DNA of 64,000 nt from the NCBI GenBank assembly GCA_026545765.1, contig CM048843.1, positions 86,863,050-86,927,049 on the forward strand, given 5' to 3'. A model generated the notes under the pieces. It was not told where the DNA came from. It worked only from the letters and a program-made list of their open reading frames with translations, and ran no database searches. Below, piece by piece: positions 10,564-23,491 of this stretch. Origin of the DNA: Plantago major (taxonomy: Eukaryota; Streptophyta; Magnoliopsida; Lamiales; Plantaginaceae). Positions within the stretch are counted from its first letter, which is position 1. Every line of letters begins with the position of its first letter. The translations under genes were made by a program, and so were the position numbers.

Positions 10564-12905
10564 CTTAAAATATGAGATGGAGTATTCGTGTTACCGTGCA
10601 ATTATGCATGTACACCTCTTAATTAAAGATCCACGACTCCATTTGAGCAAGTTGCCACTTGAATTATTACTTCACCATTCTGAGCCAAAAAAATCTAAAC
10701 TTTTGAAGTTTTCTGTGATGAAGCCACGGAGGGAGTACTACATGCCTTGTTGTGTCTCATATTGTAGGTGCTTCCGTCAAGAATGTTTTTTGTGTGCTCG
10801 GACGTGCATTACGAACAATTTATGAACACCTAGTGTTAAACGAGCCGAGTCGAGCCAAATATATCATTCCTCGAGCTCAACTAGTTGTCGAGTTCCCGCT
10901 CAGGTTCGAATTACGCTAAGTAGGCTCAAGTTCGGCTCATTTAGTCCGAACTTTAGTTAAGTTCTAGACCAGCTCGACCTCGTTAACAAAAAGTACATAA
11001 TAGATATATAAAAATAAACCTAGCCTTGTCGAGTATCAATGAATGAAGTCCTACTCGACTCGATAACAAAACGATCATAAAGTTAGGCTCAATCTTGGCT
11101 CGAACGAGCCGATCGAGTCGAGCCATACCTCAATAAAGTTCGTGTAACATCAGTACTAACAATTGGGGTTTAGTTTACTAGATTGATAAAGACATGAATC
11201 ATGATGCATACTTGATTTCATGAATATACTTGCAATTTAAAACTTCCAAGTTTTCTTCAAGTTACCTTGAAAATTGATTCAAACTAATTTTGGGTTGAAA
11301 TATATATTTGAAGTTGGAAGCCATTTAAGTTTATTTCCGGTTTTAAAATATTAATTCAATTTACAAATCTGTAAGTTAAAATTAAAAATTTAACATTTGT
11401 ATAACTACTACATTACTCTCTTCATTATTCTTTAACACTCAGAACTATCTATATGTTAATCAAAACGAAACCACTAATTACTCAATTTCTTGATAAATGA
11501 TTAATACAAAAATACTTAATTTTCCGTTAACAACGTATATTCTTGTCGTTATCTAGCATGTTTTAATCATAGATTAATGTGAAAGGCAGGCCGGGATTTT
11601 GGGGAGACTTTTGTGTTAACAAGTTATATATTTTTTTTATTTTTTATTTTTTGTAAATGTGAGTATTTTTTATAGTGTTAATTTTGATGTGTCAGGAACA
11701 CGCAACATACACATTGATATGCAAAACACTGGATTCGGCAGAATTCTGCTGTACAGGAAAAACCTGTTGTACAGCAGATTTCTAATTGGGTTTTGCCTTT
11801 ATTCACTTTATTTAGTGTTGAACGAGATTGGATATTATAAGGAGATTTTGGAAGATCTTGGATATATTCAAGAAAGAAGATATCGCTTAGAACTAGGAGA
11901 AGAAGTCGATTAGGACTCAAATTGCAAGCTGTGAAGATCATGACAAATTAGATGTGCTCTGGACGTTTTTGGATACTATATATACACCAAGAGTTCATCA
12001 AGATAAATACGGGAAACAAGTAAGAAAAATTGAGAGTTTATACATTCTTAGATTCACGATTTCTTTAACGTATTCTAAGCTTTTTCTATTTAGTTTTCTC
12101 TGTGTGATTCAACGATTGATAGGTAGATTGGTAGAGGTAGCTCTTTACGTTTGCTTAGTTGTTTTTCATCTAGAGATATTCATAGAGAATAGATCTAGAG
12201 TAGTTCTTGTATTCATTATCAACATACGAATAGTGAATATTTTTGCCATAAGGCTCGGTGGATTATAGGAGTATAATCTGCTAGAAACTTATACCTTGTC
12301 TTGTTTATTTCCGTTGTTTATTTTGTTCTTTAGATCGAGTATAATTTTCTTTCTTAGGGTTGTCGAAGCTTAGTGTCTTGATGACACTGGAAACTGTTTT
12401 ACACAGATTTTGGTGTTCTCAATACACAGAACTTCCTGTCGTGGTTAGTTTAGTATTCAATCCCGGTCCAGTTACTTTTACATTTTTCATTACTGGACAC
12501 TAATTCCTACATGATGCATTGCAGAATCATAGTAACATGATGAACAACAGTTTGCCACAATTTCAGGCTATATTTTTAATTTGTGCAGGCCAATGTTGCA
12601 TGTGATGCCAGTGGCGGAGGGAGGCGGGGCAGGGGCGGAGGTCAGTTCTAAAATGTGGAGAATCGCCTCGGAGACGCTAGAGTTATCAGTGGGCAGGGAA
12701 TTGTAAAATGCGATGGAAAGGAAAATGTTGGAAATTAAGACAATACGTATGTGAATGGAGTATTCGTTTTTGTTGGGGCCATTGGAACTTTCGCGAATCT
12801 AGTTTATATGTTTTGTAATGTTCTTCTTGTTAATGGACCGGGCTAATAGTTCCCCAAAGGCTCAAATAACTCCCATGTATGGGCTTCAAGTTCTTGGGCT
12901 AGACC
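10564..12905. other. AT-rich spacer with repeat fragments
   Basis: No gene was recognised. About 10845-11135 is dense in gag-ccgagtcgag motifs on both strands, as in many plant transposon ends, but no boundaries could be set. About 11650-12480 has a low-CG, T-rich texture like a Copia-type LTR, with a strong hairpin at 11740-11783, but no TG...CA ends with flanking duplications were found. Open frames of about 85-105 codons here have no recognisable product. Confidence 0.35.
11740..11783. other. near-perfect hairpin
   Basis: The left arm agaattctgctgtacagg and the right arm cctgttgtacagcagattt pair, with a small bulge, around a loop of about five A. The stem is about 18 base pairs. It could be a structured RNA element or a protein-binding palindrome; no function can be assigned. 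Confidence 0.6.
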
Positions 12906-13538
12906 ATAGCTGTAACGCCCCGAAAAATACACTAATTTTTAAAAGTACAAGGACGTTAAATCAAAATAACAAAAAACAATCTAAAAGCTTTGAGAAGCTA
13001 AAATTCAAACAATTGACTTGCGACATAGATTATTTTCAAAAGCAGTGGCTAAAACTTTACAAAATCCCAATTAAGTCCCCATTCTCACTCTAGTTGCTGA
13101 ACGTCTATCCGACTCGATACTCCAACTTTCTCGGAATCTACAAGGAAGGAAAACGAAAGAGTGTGAGACAAAAATCTCAGTGGTGTTCGTGTGTGACAGT
13201 GACAATTGACATATCAATAGGAAAATCATATCGGAAATTCAAAAATAACAATCATAACATATAACGAATCAATAACGATGAAATCAATCGTTTGCTAGTG
13301 CAGTCTCCTTATAACCCCAATGCGAGCCCTTATCTCTCCACTCAATCAATCAATACCTGCCATGGTACGGGGTGGTACACTACTACCCCTAATACCTCGG
13401 CGACTTCTGCCTCGCGTCAAAGGTAAGTAAGCCAGAGCAACCCACAAACATATCGATACCACCTTTGAAAAAGCACTGAGTATACCCTAACCGAAAACTT
13501 GGCCAAAACAATCAATATCAATCAATCAATCGAAAATC

Positions 13539-13541
<3 letters not shown>

Positions 13542-13617
<76 letters not shown>
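13542..13617. repeat. (TA)n microsatellite
   Basis: A pure TA run of about 76 bases inside the solo LTR. Confidence 0.95.
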
Positions 13618-13619
<2 letters not shown>

Positions 13620-13901
13620 CCGTGTGACAAACATGAACGATTACCTAGGATTGAATTAGCATAACCAGATCATCGCTACCGTGTTCGCTCTTCTTTCCAT
13701 TGATTTTCACCAACTAGTTTTCTTCTATTTCCTGTGTTAGGTTTAGTTTAGGTAAAAATATAAATTTCCAATTCTTGTTTTCTGCAAACATCTCTGTATT
13801 TGCTCTGCATCACTATAGTAGCTTAGTTAGCTCCTTGGCGAACAATTTTGTGGTTTAGCTTTGTCTGTTTATAATAACTGCTTTTGTGGTTTAGCTTTGT
13901 C

Positions 13902-13905
<4 letters not shown>

Positions 13906-13948
<43 letters not shown>

Positions 13949-13987
13949 GTATATATATATATGTATATGTATATATATATGTATATG

Positions 13988-14074
<87 letters not shown>
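13906..14074. repeat. compound (TA)n/(TATATG)n microsatellite
   Basis: About 170 bases of TA repeats with interspersed TATATG units inside the solo LTR. The open frames here encode only IYIYIY-type strings and are not genes. Confidence 0.95.
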
Positions 14075-14077
<3 letters not shown>

Positions 14078-15496
14078 ATCATTCTTTCATGCAAAAAAAA
14101 AATCAGTTTTAGCGGAAGCATTTGAATTTGCTTCGATGCAATTTTTGAAATAGCATGAGCTGGAAATTACTTTGATGCAATACGTATATATAACAATAAA
14201 AACATGTACTTCCTTAGTTTTCGCAATCGGTTTAAGAACACTCACCTTAAAACGTTCCTTGTCAAATCTCAGAGTACAAGTTCCTGGATAAAAGGTACCG
14301 ACTAATAAGATACCAATCTACGACTGCAAGAAATACTCTTTAAACCCACGGCCGTCTGATCAGAACTCGCCAAGAACCACATAACAACAATTGAGCACAC
14401 CGTACATATACAAAAGAGATTCACATGGAGACAGCTAGTGGACTTTAAGTTACTACAATGCTCAAACACATGCTAGGGAAGTTTTAGAACAGAACGTACT
14501 CATCAACAAAGATACAATTTAATTAACAAACTAAGTACAAATTAATTAACAAACTAAGTAGCATACCAACACGCTTAACTAGTTGATGAAACATGCTTGA
14601 ATATCTCAAGGCAGAACCATACATGCAGCATATACAAAATAAGATAATTAATTACAAACCACTAAACCTCAAAGATAACTCATGCTTGTAATTAAATTAG
14701 CCACAAAAACATGCATATGCCTATATACGAATACAATTTAGAGCATGATTTAATTACATGACCAGGGATATAAGTACAAACCAACAACAAGATCAATATA
14801 CATACAAATTGAATAGCAAGAATACTCCAAGAAGAACGTGTGATTAACAAGTTAAATACCTTCCAATTCATATTTCATGCGTAACAATACAATTAATTAT
14901 AACTACATAAACTTAAAAAGGAAACCGAGCAACAAAACATATTCTACAACTAAACACAAAATCCCGCCCCCGCAAAACTCTATCTCGCAACCAAAAATCG
15001 AAACAAAGTGGGCCCACTTACCGATGGAGAATTACGCGGTGGAGTAAGAAAACAGGAGGCTTTTAGATAACGGGGTTTACATGAATAAGATCTACGAGTT
15101 GCAAGGGTCTCAAATGTATGGACGGTGTAATATTTAGTGGACGTTTGGGTAGGTATCGGATTCGAAACAAGGTTTAGGTAGGTTTGATATATGTTGAGGA
15201 TGTTCAAGAGGATGGCAAAAGTTTGAGGTGATTAAGATGGTAATAAAAATAAATCTTTCTTTCTGCATTGGTTTCGGGAAGGATTTATTTATATTTGAGT
15301 AAATAAAGATGGCATGAATATTTGTCCAATTAACGTGACAAGATAGATAGAAAGAAAGAAAAAATTAGGTAGTTGACAACTACTAAGACTCCAACTACAC
15401 ATAATTAATTAATTACTTCACTACTAAACGTATAAACCAAATTGAAAGAGAAATTAATTAATTAAACTTGAGTAAAATACTGGGTTTTACAATAGC

Positions 15497-15852
15497 ATTC
15501 TCATTATTGGATCCACATACATGGTTTCAGACTTCAGTGAAGCTCAGGAATTTCAGCTTCTTGCAAGAAATCCCAGTTTAAAAACAATAATAGAGACTAG
15601 TCTCTAGAAAGTACATTCATTAACTCAGAGATGCACACTACTGTATTATTACAATGGCTGAAATACAACACACTAATCCTTAAAAGTTCTTAGTAATCTC
15701 ACTGGCATCTTCCTGAATCCTTGATCTAATACATTGTACAACACCAGAAAAGCACAGCCAAAGAATGCGTAAACACAGCGTATAACAAGAGGACATCACT
15801 GGGAAAGTCATCCCATCAGTCACCTATCTAATATATACTCCTCAACTAGTAG
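15497..15852. other. 3' flank of the NFD4-like gene
   Basis: On the minus strand this lies immediately downstream of the NFD4-like stop codon and probably holds its 3' UTR. Nothing else was recognised. Confidence 0.4.
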
Positions 15853-18800
15853 CTATTGGTCGTTTAAGGATTTCTGAGACTTCCTAGAGTTGTAAATCTT
15901 GGCATAAATGTTCTTGGTTCTGACCGATAGTACAACATCGAGAACAAACCCGACAATGCATGCAACTGACATGACCACAAATACGAGCCTGTAGCAGTGC
16001 GACCCAATGCATGTGTTGCCACCCCCAGCTGTTCGTACTGCCTGTGCATCGTATAGATAACCAGCAAGCAAGCCAGAGAAGAGGAACGAACCGAGTGGGA
16101 GGTTCAGGATGAGTATGTTGTAGATTAGACCATAGTATTTAAGTCCAAAGAGTTCAGAGGCGGTTGGAACTGTGACAGCAAGACGGACTCCATAGCAAAT
16201 TCCAACGACTATGGAGCCGAAGTATAGGGATCCGGGTAGAGCCACTGCCATGAGGATATAGCCAAAGGCCATGAGGATCTGGGAAGCAGCATTCCATATT
16301 GGTCTTGGTGTTCCAGCTTTTCTGTGAACAAGAACAAGTGACACAATTGGGATTGAGAACAAGCTATATATGATATAATGTGAGCTTAAGTTTAAACAGA
16401 AATAACAACATTATTGCAGAATATACAATTTAATTATTCACATTGCTGTGACTTCTAGCAGAGCAGATGACCCTTTGTGCTTTCGAAATTTAATTATGTA
16501 CTTTCCGCTTATCATTTAGCAATCCATCAATTTTATGTTTGGCTCCGACTTGACTGTGACCACAAGATAGAAATAGGATTACATTCAGCACATGATATTT
16601 TGTAAAAAAGCTAACCAGGTGGTCCTTACTCCTTTCAAGATTTAATTTGGGTAGGGACCATGAGAGTGGTACCGCTAAGGGGCAACCCATGGCAAAATAA
16701 TACACCCTTTAAACATGTGATTTGAATCTGTGCACCCATGCCCGATCTCCGAACACATATCCATCACCTAGTGAATTTCGAACAAATTTTTTTTACCTAA
16801 AAGCCGAGCTGAGCAACTAGATCATTTTTCACTACTGATCCAATAAGTTGTATATTTTTTGGTAACAAATACACTGAGCAGGTGGTATAAAGTGCTCGCG
16901 TATATTCCACATAGCAGCTTGTAATATAGCTAAAACATTAACAAGGTTCACTGGTACCGCGTGCAGCACGACAGACATATAAGTATAACTATAGATGTTT
17001 TTAGGTGGTTTTAACCAGGTTTTGGTGATTTTGATTGGGTGCCAAACAAGCACTATATGTTCTTTTTATTCTTTAAAAAAACTTCCACTAACTTGCAGTA
17101 CCAATGCACATTTAGTCATCATCAAATGTAAGAGAAGCACAACTTGTTAATTAACAAACTGAATAATGAATCTGTTCTTTTAGTTGAGATCTTCTTTCTT
17201 TTTAGGAAAGAAAGTACCTAATCTGGAATTTAATTAATAGAGTTTACTTGTCCAGATACATGATCCTAGGCAATTTCCTTGCGAGCTAAGTCTCACATGA
17301 TTTAGGCCGCGTAACTATTGAGTTATTATACATGTTGGTCCCATCACAAGATTTAGTATTAGATTCAAACCATTTAGGGATTATAAACAGGTAAAGCACT
17401 AAACTCCTTTTGGTCAATAGAGTCGCTATAAGCAGGTAAAGCATAAAATGGATTATAAAAAAGATGATTAATTTAGCAATGTAACAGTAAAATGAGTGGT
17501 CAACTTACTTGATGAAGAACTCGGAGATGGAACCGGATAATATACGTCCAAAGAAGCCCCAAATACTTGTGAGGGAAACAAATATGGATACATCCGTGTA
17601 CCCAAGAGCCAAACCCATTTGACCCATATTATTCATAACCGCAAGACCTGTTCCAACTCCACACAAGAAAGAAAGAAACAGAATCCAAAAATCCACTGTA
17701 CTCAACGCTTCCAACACCGTGTGCTCTTCTCCCAGCACCGGCCTCCTCCTCTCATCAGAAGTCTTTTCAACCTCCTCCTTCTCCTCCTCCTCCTCCACAA
17801 TCAACGGCTCAATCACGTCCTGTTCGAAATCCACAACTTCGGCACCGGAACGTACAAAACTCCTTGCAGCTAGGTAAATCGGAATGGCCAGAGGCAAAGC
17901 AAGTAAAACCACTAGTATCCCAGCAAAAATTTGCGAAAACAAATGCCCATGGTCACCCGATAAGTCGAACGCAAGTAAATAAAGTGCGATTACAACTGCA
18001 AGAACGTTGATTACAGCAAAGTACTTGGTTTCATCGTTCTCCTCGTCTGCGGTGGATGAGGGCGGAATCTCCCGGAGAAAAAAGATAGCAGAGAGACAGA
18101 CAAGTAGCGGAATTGTAGCCAGCATAAGGAGGAATTTGGCCGGGTCAGCCGCAAACAGAGCAGAACAGAGGTCAGTGAAAATGGCAGTGCTTAAACCCAC
18201 ATACCCTTTGAGAATCCCCGAAACTGGACCCCGGTTCTTGCGAAAATTGCGAATGCAGGTCACCAGGATCGCTGTATTCATCCATGTGGTGCTGTTCCCT
18301 CCCATACACAGAAAAATACACATCTGCAGATTCGCATACTATATTTAGTTACCCATGTCATCACAAACCAATCTGGTAAATAAACTGATGCCAAAGCGAA
18401 CAAGTCTCCTTGTTACAAGGCCCCAAGTTCAAGTGCCATAACTCATAGTAATAATACTCATACTTCACCAATGTCAAAACTATCTAATCTAAACAGCAAA
18501 AGCGAAGGGCCTGATCTCAAGTGTGTTAGCAAACAGAACTGTCTTTTATAAGCATTTCCAATAAGCTAATTGAACTATACTTCTTTGTAGTGCCTAATTG
18601 CATATAAAAATCCAATCTTTTTACAATTCTATGAACCAAAATCACTCCAATAGCTTCAAACAACCTAAATTAACCTCCAATAAAACCATTTACTCAAAAA
18701 ACTATCTCTAGTTCTCTACATTATAATCTCAAATCACAAAATCAAGGGTTTATTTGTTTGAACTTTGAACACTCACCACCCAATAGGGAAGAGGCTGAAT

Positions 18801-19106
18801 ACGACCACTAACAACGAGCCACTGAACGCCATATCCAACCAAACCTTCAATTGACCCGATTAACAGTATCACAGGCGTGGAAAAATGATCGGAAGCCAGT
18901 CCGGCGAGGATTCCGAACGCCTTTCCGACGTCTTTAGCGACGGACAAACTGTTGAGCTGGAGCTGAGTGAGGCCCATTAGGGACTTGAGCGCGTCAGAGT
19001 AATTGGAGAATGTGTAATTGTTGCCGGAAATGGCCTGGACCCAAACGGCGGTGACGAATCCCAGCCATTTTCCGGCGGGTGTTGCCGGAGAGAGCTTTGG
19101 ACCCAT
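15853..19106 (-). CDS. nodulin-like/NFD4-type major facilitator protein
   Basis: Integral membrane protein with an N-terminal Nodulin-like domain and a C-terminal MFS half. Exons by eye: 19106-18777, 18323-17509 and 16321-15853, all GT/AG, giving 537 residues, within the usual range. The start reads GKWLGFVTAVWVQAISGNNY, the hallmark of this family, followed by NYSDALKSLMGLTQ and the SVAKDVGKAFGILAGLASD loop. Exon 2 contains MGGNSTTWMNTAILVTCIRN and GPVSGILKGYVGLS, also family signatures, then an acidic cytosolic loop (VEEEEEKEEVEK) between the halves. Exon 3 supplies the last membrane helices. Introns are about 450 and 1190 bases. Relatives include Arabidopsis NUCLEAR FUSION DEFECTIVE 4 and nodulin-like proteins; the transported substrate is not known from sequence. 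The gene looks intact. Confidence 0.93.
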
Positions 19107-19200
19107 TGGGATTGAGATTTGGGAAAATGGGAGAACTGGTTTTTGGGAAGTTGGAAATGTTTTGTGGGAAATGTGTAGAATTTTTGGAGTTGAGGGCGGG

Positions 19201-19208
19201 TATTTAAA
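19201..19208 (-). promoter_or_regulatory. candidate TATA box of the NFD4-like gene
   Basis: TTTAAATA on the minus strand lies 95 bases upstream of the start codon, a plausible distance for a plant core promoter with a short 5' UTR. No transcript evidence is available. Confidence 0.4.
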
Positions 19209-20268
19209 GGAAGATATTTCTCTCCATTTTGTTTGCAGTTGGCAGTGTGATGAATAAAATTTTTAAAAAAAAATTTCAAAAAACTTCTTCTTTTAGAATT
19301 AAATAATTAATTTTGTTGTCCTTTATTCTTTTGTACAAGTACAACTCTGCATGATGTTTGAAGTCTGAAGATCATGATGTTTTTCGCGCGAGCCTACTAC
19401 TTCGTCACTTGAGCTGTAACGAGCCCGAACTTTACAAAACGAGTCCAATTTTCACAAACTAGCTCAAATTTTTATTCGTGTAACCTTCGAGTCCAGTAAT
19501 TTGTTCAATTTTGACATTTTTTGATCCGCCAATTTTAGGTTTTAATTGCAAATTAATTTTGAATTTTAATGATAATATATTCAATTAAATTTCATTATAC
19601 TGAAATATAATTTAATTAAATATTTTAACATTATAGTTTAAAATTAATTTGTAGTCAGAGTTGAAGTTGTTGATCGGAAAAAGGTTAAAACCTGAGAACT
19701 TTTTCTTCAAGTAGAGGGAGTATGTACAAGGTGAAACTCGACTCTCTATTCACTTTCATGGTTTTGAAAAACTCACAATGGAACGAAAAGTATGTTTTGT
19801 ATCGGCGAGATGATATTATCTTGGAATTCTCAATTGTTTTCAGAACTTTGTCCATTATAATTGTTTCATTTTAATATTAATTTTCTATGATTCATTTCAA
19901 AAAAACATCATGAATGTTTTCGAAAAACTGAAGATGTCTCACTTTTTTAAATATCCAAAATGAATGTATCCTGAAAACGAGATTTTAATCTATGTGAACT
20001 GCATCGTGTATTAGTGGTATTAGAGTATTAGTACAAAAAGCACTTGTGTATATTTTACTTTGTATTAATATAATCTTGTCTTTGTTGTTAAGAAAAAGAG
20101 GAGGTCGGCATGAACCATGCCGCTTGTGATCTTTGGTTGTGGCAGAAATGGAATAGAGTTTGTTTGGCTTTAAATTTCCGGTATTATTACTCACCAATTA
20201 ATGCACAAACATGGTCTATTTTGTAAGGGAATATACTCATCTAGATTTTCTGGAAATTAATCAAGGAT
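19209..20268. other. AT-rich spacer
   Basis: No coding sequence was recognised. A degenerate stretch around 19500-19730 ends 'gagggagtatgt', like a decayed Stowaway terminus, but its partner end is unclear. Confidence 0.35.
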
Positions 20269-21131
20269 CTTTGCATGGTTTAAGGGATTCCAAGGGAAAA
20301 TAAAAGAATTTTGAGGAAAATTAAATCCCTTGGAAAAATGTTGAAGTAAACCAGCATTTTCCCTTGTTTATGTTATTTGGTAATTTTTAAGTTTTTGAGG
20401 AAAATTGACAGTTAAATTTGTTTGCAAAATTTTTCGTAAATTTTTTTTGGCTTTTTTGAACTTTTTTCTTAGTTTTTCTCTATCTCTCTTTTTTTTTAAT
20501 CTTTTGTTTTTTACTAAATGATGAATATTTAAATTTTCGAGTACAAAACTAAGGTCATTATTTGACCAACATATATTTTTTAATTACATACAAACAGTGG
20601 AATTATTAAAACGAACCTTTAAATTAATTATATATAATAGGTGAAAAGAATTGGAAAATTGTAAGTATGCGCAATAAGATTGAATAGAGTAATATAATTT
20701 AAATTGGTTCGTATTCGAATATTTTATTTTTTATTTTTCAAAGAATCAGTAAATAGTACATATGTGTAATTTGTACTCTAATGGGGGTATCTATATTTAT
20801 CACTATAGTCGATAGAACTTGTTTATAAAGCAAATATATTAACGAGTTTAATGAATATTATAAATAAAATGATTTGTATACAAATGTATAGATTAGTGCT
20901 AATAAAATTATTTTTAGATTAAATATATTATTTTAAGTAAATATTCATTTTTGTAAATTTTCCGATATAAAGAGATGAGAATTTGTATGATTTTTTTTCC
21001 TTTTCACGTTTTCCAGGTTTTCCAACATTTCCCTTTCCACTGTTTTCATTTCCATTGAAACAAACATGTAAAAAGTACATTTTCCTTCATTTTTTATTCT
21101 TTTCCCCTGAAATCCCTTAAACCATGCAGAG
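20269..21131. mobile_element. non-autonomous DNA transposon bounded by long inverted repeats
   Basis: The left end (ctttgcatggtttaaggg) and the reverse complement of the right end (ctctgcatggtttaaggg) match. The likeness continues for roughly 50 bases through a 'gggaaaa...aggaaaat' block. The 863 bases are AT-rich with no coding capacity. No convincing target-site duplication was found, so the superfamily is left open; hAT and Mutator are the likeliest. Confidence 0.6.
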
Positions 21132-22077
21132 CAAGATGAAATAAGAATATGCAATCATAATAAATAATATTATTTGATATTTTAAAATACTAATGAATTA
21201 TCGTCCAGCATTTAAAATTTTCAAAAGTGTAACATCTCGGCTACTGATCACTCGTGCTCGCATTTTAGTACGACAATGTTAGTTATACGTTGACTGTTCT
21301 TCGAGTAATCGAGTGATATATTGATTCCGCATATCAACACATGGTATCATACTATCATTTACTACACACATTATTCACACATGTATGCACCGTAAAACTT
21401 CTCAGTCAATAGATTCAGATATTCATGTGAAGGGGGTTTTGAAAACAAATGTGGAACTTGTTATCAATAGCAACATTATGTTCCTTGTAAACTCTCTTAA
21501 ATTTGGAGCTTTACAATATGCGTCTATTGCTGACATAATCATTAAAAATCAATCTCGATTATACTTCACCAATTCAAAACACAACAATGACATATAGATG
21601 AGAAGTTGTTTTAAAGGCGACTAAAAAAACAACTTCTCGTGTTGCTTAGTATAAGAGAAACTCCTTAATATCAAACGAGAAGTTTTAAAATTGCTGCAGG
21701 AATAGTTCGATCACAAAATAATTAACGAATGGAACAAGTTTTCGTGCAATGATACCCATCATATATTCTCTTTTTATTACATTTTTGTATTTTATGGTTT
21801 ATTTCACTTTTTATTTAAACTTACATGTCAACCTACTAGTAGGTAGCAATTCTAGAAAGTTGGTCGGCATGGTTAATTTGACATTTTCACTCGTTCATTT
21901 TAGTGCACGTCTCTTTTTTGGACTAAATATGACCTATGGATATCAAGTTGGGGCGCCCCAATTAAACCGTCTATTAATCGGGAAAGCAAAGTCTTGCACA
22001 TGTCAACTTGCATTTATTATGGCTTTTTCAACGCATGGGCCAATTACTTATCCAAAAAACTCATTTTTTTCAATATA
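21132..22077. other. AT-rich spacer
   Basis: No gene was recognised. A 'gtgtaacatctcgg' motif near 21229 resembles the start of some plant LTRs, but no end was found. Open frames of 70-110 codons have no recognisable product. Confidence 0.35.
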
Positions 22078-22393
22078 TGTAATGTACTAGAGTTTCAATG
22101 GAAACTTAAATGAGTCGAGAAGGATATTAATACCAATAAGGTGACTATTTTTAGAATTAATCCATAAAAAATTATAGTAAAACGTGATTGCTCTTGATCA
22201 ATCTGAATTAAGATGAGTGGTTCACTGGGAAAGTTTCTCGAGGTGCGAACGAGTGATAACAAAGTGCATAGATAAGTACATTTGTTTTGTTGGTACAGTG
22301 AAGCCAACGGATCATCCCGGATAGTAGTCGATGAGTAATCGCACGAGTGATGACAAAAGGGCCTTGATGATACATAGTTGGTTTGGTTTGACA
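22078..22393 (+). mobile_element. Cassandra-like TRIM LTR, degenerate (fossil)
   Basis: It aligns by eye along its length with the clearer Cassandra LTR at 43403-43683: tgtaat...agtttcaa, then a 5S-rRNA-like block (about 22150-22255), then gagtgataacaaagtgca, ttggtacagtg and tgagtaatcgca. Ends are approximate and no flanking duplication was found. It is clearly older than the other copy. Confidence 0.55.
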
Positions 22394-23440
22394 TGAAGCG
22401 TACCAACAATCCTTCTCGACTTAATCTATTTTGGTTCGAGGTGTACCAGACCGTAGTAAGGAGTCCGACTACCCCCTCACTGTCCATAAATGTGCACACA
22501 CATTTACTACTATATACGTCACTATATACTTGCTCCGCAATAAGCGACTTACGACTCCAAGGAGCTAGCAATAGTATAGGACATTGTACCACTTATTCAA
22601 CGTCAATACGCATTACTACTCATTATCAAGCACTTATCTACTCTTCATCATACATTACCACATATAATCACTCTTACCGAATTTAGCATCATCAGCTGTG
22701 TAAAAGGATATATGTTGTATTGTGGGCCAACATGTCATCCCATAGATGATCCCATGATTAAAATGTTATGAATGATATACCATCTCAAGTCTAGAATAAA
22801 CGAGTTCCTGAAAAGACTTACTCAACGGCATAAAATGACCTAGAAAGAAGTAAGGCGATTTTGGAAGAATATATGAAATATACCTAGGGCGGGGGGAATT
22901 ATATATATGAGGTTTTTTTTAGGGTTAGGGGGGCGAAATTCAAAATTTTCGAAAATATTACCTATAAAAAAAATATTTCAAATTTTAGGGGGCGCGCCCC
23001 AACCCAGGTCCGCCCCAGAATATACCAACCATATCTCCACAAGTCTGAACGGGTTCACTAGGGTTAGACCGTTAGATCAATTAATTGGTAAGAAAAATCA
23101 ATTATGCAATTGTTAGTATGTAGTGGTTGTTATCAAACTCAATTTCTTTATTAGTTATCATAAATTATGCACAACATGATAAGTATATAAAATATTATGC
23201 ACCACACATATATAAGGGACCTTTCTTATCATCTCCAGCTATATACGGAACATTAGCACATTATCATTTACGTACGGCTTGTGTGTAACAACAATTAACG
23301 AAAATAGCTGTCTTAATAACAACGACAAAATTTGACCTTTTGACTTCAAAGTTATAAACACGTTTTCATATGTTGGTAAACTACTCTAGATATAGAATAT
23401 AATTAATATATTTATAATATAAACTCGGAAAAAAAAATTT
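22394..23440. other. spacer with repeat fragments
   Basis: No gene was recognised. About 22880-23015 contains a GC-rich block (agggcggggg ... gggggcgcgccccaac) typical of decayed plant transposons, without definable ends. Confidence 0.35.
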
Positions 23441-23491
23441 TAGGGGTAATAACCTTTCATTCATGATGAAAAAAAAGTACATGGAAACAAT

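Larger units (their letters stand above)
12911..15491. mobile_element. solo LTR, probably Gypsy-type (fossil)
   Basis: A 2581-base block starts TGTAACGCCCCG and ends GGGTTTTACA, so it has TG...CA ends and a longer TGTAA/TTACA inverted match. The 5-base sequence ATAGC occurs immediately before it (12906-12910) and immediately after it (15492-15496), as expected for a target-site duplication. No coding sequence lies inside, so I read it as one large LTR left by recombination. The TGTAACGCCCC start is common in plant Gypsy LTRs, but family placement is inference. The matching flanks suggest moderate age. It contains two long (TA)n tracts. Confidence 0.75.

Noticed and set aside
13861-14153. Open frames of 76-89 codons
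   Set aside because: They encode IYIYIY strings from a TA microsatellite.
21229-21345. A third LTR starting 'tgtaacatctcgg'
   Set aside because: No matching CA end or flanking duplication, and no 5S-like block could be found.
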